From positions 1 through 64,000 of the forward strand of contig JBCBKL010000022.1 in assembly GCA_038521825.1 (NCBI GenBank): a stretch of DNA of 64,000 bases. The letters are read 5' to 3'. The DNA comes from JBCBKL01 sp038521825. Its GTDB lineage: Bacteria > Pseudomonadota > Alphaproteobacteria > Rhodobacterales > Rhodobacteraceae. This document shows, piece by piece, positions 28,676 to 36,450 of the stretch (its first letter is position 1; the number at the start of each line of letters is the position of its first letter). Under the pieces are notes generated by a model that made no database searches, was not told where the DNA came from, and was given only the letters and a program-made list of their open reading frames with translations. A program made the translations under genes and the position numbers.

Positions 28676-29713
28676 TTAGGCCGCGAACAGGAAGCTGGGC
28701 GGCGCCACGCTCTGATCGCGCATCTTGAGGCTAAGTATGGCGCGGGCCAGTGGCGCCTCGTGGGCTCTCAGAACTCTGCGCGATGTCGCATCGTGCGCTG
28801 GATCGTCGAGGGCAAAACCGGCCCGGGATTCGAACTCGTTCGCGACACTCGGATCGACAAAGCCTGCAGTATCATCCCCGAGAAAGAAGCTTTCTGAGGG
28901 AACGCCATTGGCGAAAACCAGTTCATGGCGTTCGAAAACAAGATGGTGGTACCGCGTTTCCCGGGTTTGCAGCCGCCTGACCCGCTCACCATCCACCAGA
29001 AATTTCGCCGGGACGAGCACCTCAGACGTGTCGAAATAGAGCTCACATTCACTTCCTTTCAACAACATACGGTGATTGCCCGACACGGACAGATCCTGAT
29101 CGGTCCCAAAGACCTCTGCCGCGATCTGTACGGGTGCGCCCCGACCGATGCCGGGAACCGTTGAGACCGCGTTCCAGACAAGTGGCTGAAACCCATGGTC
29201 TACGGTACGGACCATATCGCCGGCCTTGAGGCTTTCGACGATGACAGGTCCCTTTAGTGTTTCGATGATTGACCCGGCGACGAAGCAGGCGAACCTGTAT
29301 TCGGAGGCGTCCCGTTCATAAGTGTAGAAGCCGGGGGAAGCCCCGCTATCGAAATTGTCCCAATACCATTGTTCGAGATTGAAGTTTGGTGACCAGACAA
29401 CCTGTGTCAGGTCTCCGTTCTGATCGAGGCCTTCAAAGGCGATTGCGCCCATGTTGCCGCCAAGAATGTCCGACCGAATGACCACAGCATCATCGATCCG
29501 GACACCCCCGCCGTTACCGCCAAAACTGAGCGAATAGCTTTCTCCGACCTCAAACAGCCGCTCATCTGCATCGGCGCTATTTGACGTAACAATAAGGTCC
29601 TTCGTCGAGTTCGGTGGATAGTCGAACGTACTGGTACCGTCGTTGTTGTCATTGACATTGGCACCCGTGGCGACGGCAAACTGATTGTCTTCCGCATAAA
29701 ACGTTAAAGGCAT
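28676..29713 (-). CDS. Hint (hedgehog/intein) domain protein
   Basis: A 345-residue protein. The first ~145 residues are beta-rich with Asp/Asn loops and no recognised enzyme motif. A Hint_2-type domain begins at CFVAGSIIETLKGPVIVESL near residue 147, with Cys at position 1 of the self-cleavage site. Block B is near SGNHRMLLKGSECELYF (His in GNHRM). Such proteins are common in Rhodobacteraceae and may self-process to release the N-terminal part. No export signal is evident at the N-terminus; secretion, if any, would need another route. Confidence 0.85.
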   Translation of the reverse strand: MPLTFYAEDNQFAVATGANVNDNNDGTSTFDYPPNSTKDLIVTSNSADADERLFEVGESYSLSFGGNGGGVRIDDAVVIRSDILGGNMGAIAFEGLDQNGDLTQVVWSPNFNLEQWYWDNFDSGASPGFYTYERDASEYRFACFVAGSIIETLKGPVIVESLKAGDMVRTVDHGFQPLVWNAVSTVPGIGRGAPVQIAAEVFGTDQDLSVSGNHRMLLKGSECELYFDTSEVLVPAKFLVDGERVRRLQTRETRYHHLVFERHELVFANGVPSESFFLGDDTAGFVDPSVANEFESRAGFALDDPAHDATSRRVLRAHEAPLARAILSLKMRDQSVAPPSFLFAA

Positions 29714-29809
29714 TTTCCCACTCTCCCGTCGCGGAGAATGGGAATGAGCTCTTTATAGGGCCTTAACCCGGCGCCGAGTTATAGCGTTGATTTTAAGAGA
29801 TTTTTTGAA

Positions 29810-31471
29810 TCATCCACCGTGATCCCGCCAACCGTTGACGATGGGATACCGGCGATCGAGCCAGAATGCCTTTTTCGTCAGGCGGGTACCCGGAGCGGAC
29901 TGGAACCGCTTGTATTCGCTCAGATAAATCAGCCTTTCAACCTTGCGCGCCGTCTCGGCATCAAACCCGGCCGCCACACAATCGGTGATGGATCCATCCC
30001 GGTCGATCAGGATTTCGAGCAGCGCGTCGAGATCGGGGTAATCAGGCAAGCTGTCGCTATCTTTTTGATCTTCGCGCAATTCGGCGGAGGGCGGTTTGGT
30101 GATGATCCGCTGCGGAATGACCTCACCAGCGGGGCCCTTCATCCACTCGCGGTGATTGACATTACGCCACCGGCAGGTCTCGAAAACGCGGGTCTTGTAC
30201 AGATCCTTGATCGGATTATAGCCGCCGGACATATCGCCATAGATGGTCGCATACCCAACGGCGACTTCGGACTTGTTGCCCGTCGTCAGAAGCATCTCAC
30301 CGAACTTGTTCGAAAGCGCCATCAAGAGCATCCCCCGGATGCGGCTTTGAATGTTCTCTTCGGTGATATCCGGGCCATGACCATTAAAAAGCGGCTCCAG
30401 CGTGTGGGTGACCGACGAACGCACCTCTGAGATGGGCAGATAGTCGTATCTGACACCCAGCGCCTCGGCACACGCTTTTGCATCGTCGAGGCTGTGTTCG
30501 GCGGTGTACTCGGATGGCAGCATCACACAGCGCACATTTTCGGGGCCAATGGCGTCAGCAGCGATAGTTGCAACAAGCGCACTATCTACGCCACCAGACA
30601 GGCCAAGCAGCACTTTCCTAAAGCCGGTCTTGGCGAGATAGTCGCGCAGCGCGGTGACCATGGCACGGTAATCCTGCTCCCACGCGTCAGGATGTATAGC
30701 CACCGGACCGGGGTCGAGTTGCCAACCGTTCGTATCGCGCGAAAGATCGATGTGGGTAATCGCCTCATCGAATACCGGCATCTGAAACGCGAGTGTCCCG
30801 CCCGGGTTCAGGCCGAATGATCCGCCGTCAAAAACCTGATCGTCCTGTCCGCCAACCATATTGAGGTAGATGACTGGGAGACCGGTTTCGACAACACGGG
30901 CCACCATGTGGTTGAGCCGCGTTTCGAACTTGTTGCGATAATAGGGCGAGCCGTTCGGCACCAACAGGAACTCGGCGCCCGTTTCGGCCAGCGTCTCGGC
31001 CACATCCGGGTGCCATGCGTCTTCGCAGATCGGACTGCCGACGCGCGTGTTGCCAACGCTGTAGGGCCCGCCAAGCGGCCCGGAATCGAACACGCGCACT
31101 TCGTCAAAAACGGTTTCGTTCGGCAGATGATGTTTGAGAACCCGGCTGACGATCCGGCCACCGGTGCATATGAGGTAGGCGTTGTAAAGCTCAGCCCCCT
31201 CCGCCCAAGGTGCCCCGATCGCCAGCGATGGACCATCGGCACATGCCTCCGCAACGGCCTGTGCGGCCTTCATCGCGGCCGAATGGAAGGCCGGCTTCAT
31301 CACAAGGTCTTGAGCATTGTAACCCGCGATAAACATCTCGGGCAGCGCCACGAGATTGGCGCCCGCGACCCGGCCCGCCTCCCAAGCGGCACGGGCCTTG
31401 GCCGAATTGCCCTGCAAATCACCGACAATCGGGTTAAGTTGGGCCAGGGTTATTCGAAAGCGGTCCGACAT
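29810..31471 (-). CDS. nadE: Glutamine-dependent NAD+ synthase
   Basis: Converts nicotinate adenine dinucleotide to NAD+ using ATP and ammonia released from glutamine. 553 residues. The N-terminal nitrilase/glutaminase domain has the Glu in LVALPEMFI near residue 45, the Lys in VLKHHLPNE near 112 and the Cys in SPICEDAWHPDV near 147. The C-terminal synthetase has the P-loop GLSGGVDSALVAT near 290 and TGNKSEVAVGYATIYGDMSGG near 395. Length fits the bacterial two-domain enzyme of this type. Confidence 0.96.
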   Translation of the reverse strand: MSDRFRITLAQLNPIVGDLQGNSAKARAAWEAGRVAGANLVALPEMFIAGYNAQDLVMKPAFHSAAMKAAQAVAEACADGPSLAIGAPWAEGAELYNAYLICTGGRIVSRVLKHHLPNETVFDEVRVFDSGPLGGPYSVGNTRVGSPICEDAWHPDVAETLAETGAEFLLVPNGSPYYRNKFETRLNHMVARVVETGLPVIYLNMVGGQDDQVFDGGSFGLNPGGTLAFQMPVFDEAITHIDLSRDTNGWQLDPGPVAIHPDAWEQDYRAMVTALRDYLAKTGFRKVLLGLSGGVDSALVATIAADAIGPENVRCVMLPSEYTAEHSLDDAKACAEALGVRYDYLPISEVRSSVTHTLEPLFNGHGPDITEENIQSRIRGMLLMALSNKFGEMLLTTGNKSEVAVGYATIYGDMSGGYNPIKDLYKTRVFETCRWRNVNHREWMKGPAGEVIPQRIITKPPSAELREDQKDSDSLPDYPDLDALLEILIDRDGSITDCVAAGFDAETARKVERLIYLSEYKRFQSAPGTRLTKKAFWLDRRYPIVNGWRDHGG

Positions 31472-31640
31472 CGATGCGCCTTGTCACTGATCTTTCGAAC
31501 GGATGTAGCAGATTGGCAGGTACAAGGAAGGGCGAGAGACAGAACATCGCGCATCAAAAGGCGTTGCCCGATTGGCTCTGCTCTCTTAACCTGTACACCG
31601 AACCGTACCGAGGCGGGGTAAGGGAAAGGCGAGAAGCAGC

Positions 31641-33029
31641 ATGTTCCGAATTGTATCGATCCTGGCGTTGGTCCTGGCACCGGGGCTGTTAGCCGCGCAG
31701 GACGAACAAACCCTGACCAAGCAGTACGAAGACGGCGGCGTCTACGAAGGCAGCTTCCGCGGAGGGCTGCAGCACGGCCAGGGTACTTATCGACTGCCGA
31801 ACGGCTATGAGTACTCAGGCGAATGGGTCGATGGCGAAATCCTCGGCCAAGGCACCGCGACTTTCCCCAACGGATCGGTGTACGAGGGCGCCTTTGCAAA
31901 GGGCAAGCCGGACGGATTCGGAAAGATCACCTTCGCCGACGGCGGAACGTATGAGGGTGAGTGGAAAGACGGCACCATGATGGGCCAGGGTGTCGCCATC
32001 TACGCCAACGGCGTCCGCTATGAGGGCGAATTCAAGGATGCCCGCCATCACGGCAAGGGCGTGATGCAAAGCCCCGGCGGCTACGAATATAAGGGCGACT
32101 GGGTCGATGGCGTCAAACAGGGCGAGGCCGTTATCACCTACGCCGACGGCTCGGTCTACGAGGGGGCGGTCGAGGCCGGAAAGCTGGAAGGTGAAGGCAC
32201 GTTGACAACAGCCGAAGGGCTGGTCTTTGCCGGTCTCTGGAAAGACGGCAAAACCGAAGGGCGAGGCACGCTCACCCAGCCCAATGGCGATCTCTATGAA
32301 GGGAATTTCGTTGCCGGCCGCCGCGAGGGTCAGGGCAAGATGACCTACCAGAACGGTGAAATCTACGAAGGCGAATTTCTCGACGACCTACGCCATGGTC
32401 AAGGCTCGCTGACGGCACCGGACGGTTATACTTACACCGGATCGTGGGTCGCCGGGCAGATCGAGGGCGAAGGCCGTTTGGTTCACCCCGACGGCTCGGT
32501 CTACGAAGGCAGCTTCCGCGATGATCTCGCCGACGGTCAGGGCGTGATCACCTACCCGGATGGCGCAGTATACGAAGGCCAGTGGGTTGCCGGCGTCATC
32601 GAGGGCGATGGCAAGATCACCTACCCCAACGGGGTCGTCTACGAAGGTGGCTTCCGCAATGCGCTGAACCACGGCTATGGCGTCATGGTCTACACGGATG
32701 GTTATCGCTACGAAGGCGACTGGGCCGAAGGCAAACGCCATGGAACCGGCAAGTCGACCTATCCTGACGGAACCGTTTACGAAGGGTCCTTCCTCAATGG
32801 ACAGCGCCACGGCGAGGGTAAGATCGCCATGGCAGACGGCTTCAGCTACGACGGCAACTGGGAAAACGGCAAGATCGACGGCGAAGGGACTGCCACCTAT
32901 GCCAACGGCGACGTCTATGAAGGCTCTTTCAGCAATGGCAAACGCCAGGGCGCGGGCACGATGCGGTTTGCAACGGGCGAAGTCGCTTCGGGTCAGTGGC
33001 AGAACGGGGCCCTGCAAGAAGGCGGCTGA
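31641..33029 (+). CDS. Exported MORN-repeat protein, about 18-19 repeats
   Basis: A 462-residue protein with a signal peptide (MFRIVSILALVLAPGLLAAQ). The rest is an almost unbroken array of about 18-19 MORN units of 23 residues with consensus YEGxF/W-xxGxxxGxGxxxxxNG. Units ending in F and in W tend to alternate (YEGSF, YSGEW, YEGAF, YEGEW and so on), suggesting a 46-residue super-repeat. MORN arrays form extended beta-hairpin rods that bind lipids or proteins. An exported, rod-like envelope protein is likely; its partner is unknown. It stands alone between nadE and an accessory stretch. Confidence 0.88.
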   Translation: MFRIVSILALVLAPGLLAAQDEQTLTKQYEDGGVYEGSFRGGLQHGQGTYRLPNGYEYSGEWVDGEILGQGTATFPNGSVYEGAFAKGKPDGFGKITFADGGTYEGEWKDGTMMGQGVAIYANGVRYEGEFKDARHHGKGVMQSPGGYEYKGDWVDGVKQGEAVITYADGSVYEGAVEAGKLEGEGTLTTAEGLVFAGLWKDGKTEGRGTLTQPNGDLYEGNFVAGRREGQGKMTYQNGEIYEGEFLDDLRHGQGSLTAPDGYTYTGSWVAGQIEGEGRLVHPDGSVYEGSFRDDLADGQGVITYPDGAVYEGQWVAGVIEGDGKITYPNGVVYEGGFRNALNHGYGVMVYTDGYRYEGDWAEGKRHGTGKSTYPDGTVYEGSFLNGQRHGEGKIAMADGFSYDGNWENGKIDGEGTATYANGDVYEGSFSNGKRQGAGTMRFATGEVASGQWQNGALQEGG

Positions 33030-33119
33030 TCTGCTTTCGATACAGCCGATCTCTCATACAGGCGGTATCGGTGCGGCACACCAAGAGCCTTTGAGCAGCC
33101 GAGCGGACTTCCGAAACCC

Positions 33120-33302
33120 ATGATCGATCGTGTCAAACAGACCCTCCCGGCGGCACCGCGCGGCAATACTCTCCTCGCCACCTAGGCCGGCCAGCACAAC
33201 GCGGTCTTCTTTTCGGCAGAGTAAAGTATTGCGGGTCTTTCGCTTGATGCCCTTGGCAAGCTTGTCTGCGGCGTCCTTCGACGTTCCGGATTTTCTGTTC
33301 AT
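33120..33302 (-). pseudogene. IS3-family transposase orfA remnant
   Basis: The frame starting at 33302 reads MNRKSGTSKDAADKLAKGIK, the start of a common IS3-family OrfA, then RKTR. A frameshift follows. The next recognisable part reads RVVLAGLGGEESIAARCRRE, which matches the helix-turn-helix of the same OrfA in a displaced frame. The rest of orfA and all of orfB are missing. It is a degraded insertion-sequence scrap of about 180 bases. Confidence 0.7.
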
Positions 33303-33711
33303 CTTCGTTCCTTGACGGCTTCGATGAACCAGAAATCCTGCGTTGCTCAAACCCTCCGATCTGTCGTTTGTGTGCTGACTTCAGACACACAGGCAGTTGG
33401 CCGCCATTGTTACGCTTGCCGAAAGTACCGGACCGGCGGATCGACGGGCCATCTTTGACCCGCTCTGCTCTGAACAGCTTTCTGTGCGCGTCGCACCAGA
33501 GGCCGAAGCGAACACCGATTTGGAACCTATCTGGAAAGGGGCTCTTCCGACTGGGCTATGCCTGGCCATAAGGGTTTACGCGCGCATTCAAAAACGTCGC
33601 GGCAATACAGCAGGTGCCCAGCGACGCTCGCAGGCGTGCCTTTCTAAGAGCCTCACTCGGTCAGGAGCTGACGGCCAAGGGTCAAATGTAACTGGGCCGA
33701 CCTCATCTTGC
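33303..33711. other. Gene-poor debris between IS3 and AraC remnants
   Basis: This 409-base stretch has short overlapping frames in several phases but none with a recognised product. A plus-strand piece ending near 33691 (GFTRAFKNVAAIQQVP and on) looks coding-like but is broken upstream. The sequence probably consists of fragments of mobile or lost genes. Confidence 0.4.
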
Positions 33712-34180
33712 TCAGCCCACGACCCCGCGCCATTCCGCAAATCCGCCGCGCTGTGTTTGTTTGCGAAATGCCGAGGCGGAAACCCAAACCCCGACGAAAA
33801 CAAGCTGGTCAGGTGCTGTTGGGATGAAAACCACTGTCGAGCGCAGTTTCCGTGAGGCCCAATGAGGTTGCAATGATAGACAAGCGCGCCGCTTCAAGCC
33901 GTATGCGCAGCAGATACCGATAAGGCGTTTCTCCGATAGCATTTCTGAAGGATTTGATGAACCGAGTACGTTGCAGTCCGGCAATGTCCGCAAGCATTTC
34001 GATTATCTCATTCGCCGAAAGGTTTTCATGAATGAAGCTGGTGATCTCTGTGACAGTCTCGGGTTCAAAGGCTGGCGCTTCTCGGTGCCGTCGGTCCCTC
34101 TGGTGAAATACAGCTGCCGGAGGCCAACTACCGAAGTGAATGGATAAGCCCGCGAAACTGGATAACCAATCGAGGCGAAT
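33712..34180 (-). pseudogene. AraC-family regulator remnant
   Basis: From 34180 the minus strand is open without a start codon and reads FIHENLSANEIIEMLADIAG, then RTRFIKSFRNAIGETPYRYL, RLEAARLSIIATSLGLTETA and LDSGFHPNST before a TGA near 33808. This is the double helix-turn-helix DNA-binding domain of an AraC regulator with its first HTH and most of the second. After a frameshift the expected end (VSASAFRKQTQRGGF) appears in another phase, stopping at 33712. The sensor domain is missing. It is therefore a 5'-truncated, 3'-frameshifted remnant. Confidence 0.75.
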
Positions 34181-34183
34181 TTA

Positions 34184-34525
34184 CCGACGAAATCCACACC
34201 GTCTACGCTCAGCCCGAAGCAAAATCAAGAAGCCAACACGCCAGATTTCCGCATTGGGTCCAAGCTTACCTCGGATGCACCGCGGCGTTGGCATCTTTCC
34301 GCAAACCCACTCGCGTTGCTCCGGCCCAAAGCCCGCGTCGAACTCGAACGGCCGTCGCGGGTGCTAGGTGATCCTTTCCGCTTCTTGGGGCTGCGAGCAG
34401 TCGTTCGGCCGAATATAGACAATGATCGTCTTGTCCCGCAAAGCGATCCACCAAGGCTTGGATTGCTGCGCCGTCCGTCACGCCCTGTGAACCGCGCAGC
34501 CCAAACCCCTGGGTGCGGCACTGCC
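34184..34525. other. Debris downstream of the frameshifted hypothetical gene
   Basis: About 340 bases with open frames on the minus strand in more than one phase, none with a recognised protein. One frame (34266-34560) continues the hypothetical gene described next, but with atypical Arg/Ala-rich composition, and another phase gives IRPNDCSQPQEAERI. It probably represents frameshifted or foreign remnants. Confidence 0.3.
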
Positions 34526-35643
34526 TTATCGCGGAAGGTTCATCCAATGGGTCGCAGCGTCTATGACGCCTCTGTAAGGCTGAGGGATTGAAAAGAAGAT
34601 AGACGCCTCCCACCTTCGCAGCCCATCTGATCGTTTCATCAATGGCAAGGTCGACGGCCCTCTGCCCAAGATATCGAAGGGTTTTGACAAACCAATCTCT
34701 GACTGTGCGCAACGCTTTTTCAATTCTGGATTTGTCCGGCTCGTCTGCTTCGGCTTCCCGCTCGATATCGGCCAGCGCCACCCACACAATGGTTATGGGC
34801 TCGCTAAGAGCGTTGTCCAAAATCAATTCGGGAGGGTTGTTGTGCCCCCGATGCGCCAAAGCCGCGCTGTCGGGGACCTCGTCCAACGATTGGCGAAAAT
34901 CAGCAATCGCCGACCGCAGATCAAAGCGCGCCTCAATTTCCCTGATCCGCTCTGCCACGTGTGCCGGGCCGGCGTTCCAATCCGTTTTGGACAGATCCAG
35001 GGCGATTTTTTTTCTGCAGTTTCCCATCCATCGGCTGTCCGTCGAGGAGAGCCTGATACCATTTCAGCCAGAAGCCCCAGACATCTTCTTTCCCCGCCAG
35101 TACCCGAAGCGCTGTCTCCCAGTATCTGTCAAATGGAACGGCGATGACTTGGTCTGGCCAAAGGGGTCCCCAATGTCTCTTGTTCTGGGCATCGTGCAAC
35201 ATCGCTGGCCGAAGGGCGTGGTGCAATTCCTCGCGCTGCTCACGGCCATCATGGGAAGTGATGGTTGAAGTGTAAGACGACCATGCCTCGTGAGCAGAAG
35301 GTTGTGAGAGAAGCCCCGCCGTCGGGTTAATCCCATCTGCGGCGGCAACTCGATTGGAGCCGCCAGCGATGTATAGATCGACCGGGATGCCGGTGCCAGA
35401 ACCCTTCAAACGCGAGTGCAGCAATTCCAAAGATATTTCTGTCTTGGCCGCGAGGGACGCAAAAAACAAGATCCGAAATGCGGGCCAGACCTGAGCCTCT
35501 GTGTCGTCCAACCTCTCAGACGCGAGTGCTGGAAGAACACGCAAGCCACACCGTACAGCGAACCAGATGCGCACCTGATCCGGCGCGGTCTCAAGCCATT
35601 TGCGAACCGCATTCTCGTTGTCGATCAATGTAATGAAGGCCAT
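34526..35643 (-). pseudogene. Frameshifted hypothetical protein common in alphaproteobacteria
   Basis: The 5' part (35643 down to about 35006) reads MAFITLIDNENAVRKWLETA, then RIWFAVRCGLRVLPALASER and WGFWLKWYQALLDGQPMDGK. At a run of eight A residues on the coding strand (35006-35013) the sensible frame switches: the continuation IALDLSKTDWNAGPAHVAER, REIEARFDLRSAIADF and HRGHNNPPE lies in another phase. Together they form a protein of the type often seen in Rhizobiales and Rhodobacterales, with no known function. A second break probably follows near 34600. A slippery A8 could permit some full-length product, but decay is simpler. Confidence 0.65.
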
Positions 35644-35710
35644 AGTCGAATACCGGGATACAAATCAATAAAAGACAGAAGACCAGATATTGGCTTTACG
35701 ATCCACGGTC

Positions 35711-36091
35711 TCAACCATCCATTGACCCCCGCAGCCATTTCGCCAGCGTGGCCTCATCCATATTGCCTTGCGCCACCTCGATGATAATTGGGCCGATTGC
35801 GTCCACAACCGGGCGCAGTACTATGTCGTTCAATTGGAGACAAACGACCATGCTTTCGTAGGCCGTGCGCTTGTTGGCGTCATTGAAGCAATAGCCGATT
35901 GCAATCGCCACGGCGTAAGCTGCGGCGAGGTCAAGTACATCCTCTACCATCCCATAGGCCATACGGTTATCCACCCGCGCCAACGCACCGTCGAGCGATT
36001 TGTCGAGCGCGAACCCTGGCAGTTCCCCCGGATTGAGCACCTCATCGTGGATAGCGATGACAAGATCCACAGACAGCAGGCGGAAGGTCAT
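35711..36091 (-). CDS. doc: Doc-like Fic-fold toxin with His-to-Tyr change in the active motif
   Basis: A 126-residue death-on-curing protein. Doc of phage P1 phosphorylates EF-Tu, and its Fic motif HxFxDANKR needs the His. Here the motif is YCFNDANKRTAY near residues 67-78: all of FNDANKR is kept but the His is Tyr. The start overlaps the stop of the antitoxin gene by 4 bases (ATGA), as in phd-doc operons. The length matches P1 Doc. As written, the protein should have little or no kinase activity (inference from known Doc mutants). Confidence 0.9.
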   Translation of the reverse strand: MTFRLLSVDLVIAIHDEVLNPGELPGFALDKSLDGALARVDNRMAYGMVEDVLDLAAAYAVAIAIGYCFNDANKRTAYESMVVCLQLNDIVLRPVVDAIGPIIIEVAQGNMDEATLAKWLRGSMDG

Positions 36092-36339
36092 TTGTCGCGC
36101 AGATAATCCAGAACCGGTTGATCGATCTCTCGCCGGGCCTTCAGCACCGCCATCACTTCATCCAGCGTTGCCACCCGGTGTTCACCCGGATCGGCCACGG
36201 CCTCGGCCGGCACGAAGTATCCAACAAGTTTTGAGTTCTTCAAAATCGCCACCGGTTTGCCCTTCGCCCGGTCCAGCACCTTCTGCGGCTCGCGCATCTC
36301 GGTCATCGTGGCGATCTCATTAGTCAGAAGGCGGGTCAT
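36088..36339 (-). CDS. phd: Phd/YefM-like antitoxin
   Basis: An 83-residue antitoxin and DNA-binding repressor. The N-terminal half (EIATMTEMREPQKVLDRAKG, then KPVAILKNSKLVGYFVP) forms the Phd/YefM dimer fold. The C-terminal tail (ARREIDQPVLDYLRDK) would fold on the Doc groove. It is the first gene of the pair and overlaps doc by 4 bases. A palindrome 22-47 bases upstream is a likely binding site for autoregulation. Confidence 0.9.
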   Translation of the reverse strand: MTRLLTNEIATMTEMREPQKVLDRAKGKPVAILKNSKLVGYFVPAEAVADPGEHRVATLDEVMAVLKARREIDQPVLDYLRDK

Positions 36340-36360
36340 GGCGGGCTCCTTTTGTGGTGT

Positions 36361-36386
36361 GGAATATACATCGAAGTGTACATTCC
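36361..36386. promoter_or_regulatory. Palindromic operator upstream of phd-doc
   Basis: GGAATATACA and TGTACATTCC are inverted repeats matching at 9 of 10 positions with a 6-base spacer (TCGAAG). The site lies 21 bases before the phd start codon and between the divergent phd and lepA genes. It is probably the Phd/Doc autoregulatory operator. Confidence 0.65.
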
Positions 36387-36450
36387 GACAACCGCCCGTG
36401 ACGATTTTGACTTATTGACCAGAGGCCCAATCCGCCGCATATGCTCTGCC

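Noticed and set aside
31700..33000. Tandem repeat that could be mistaken for a CRISPR or minisatellite array
   Set aside because: The roughly 69-base periodicity is the codon-level image of MORN protein repeats. The units are not identical at DNA level and there are no spacers.
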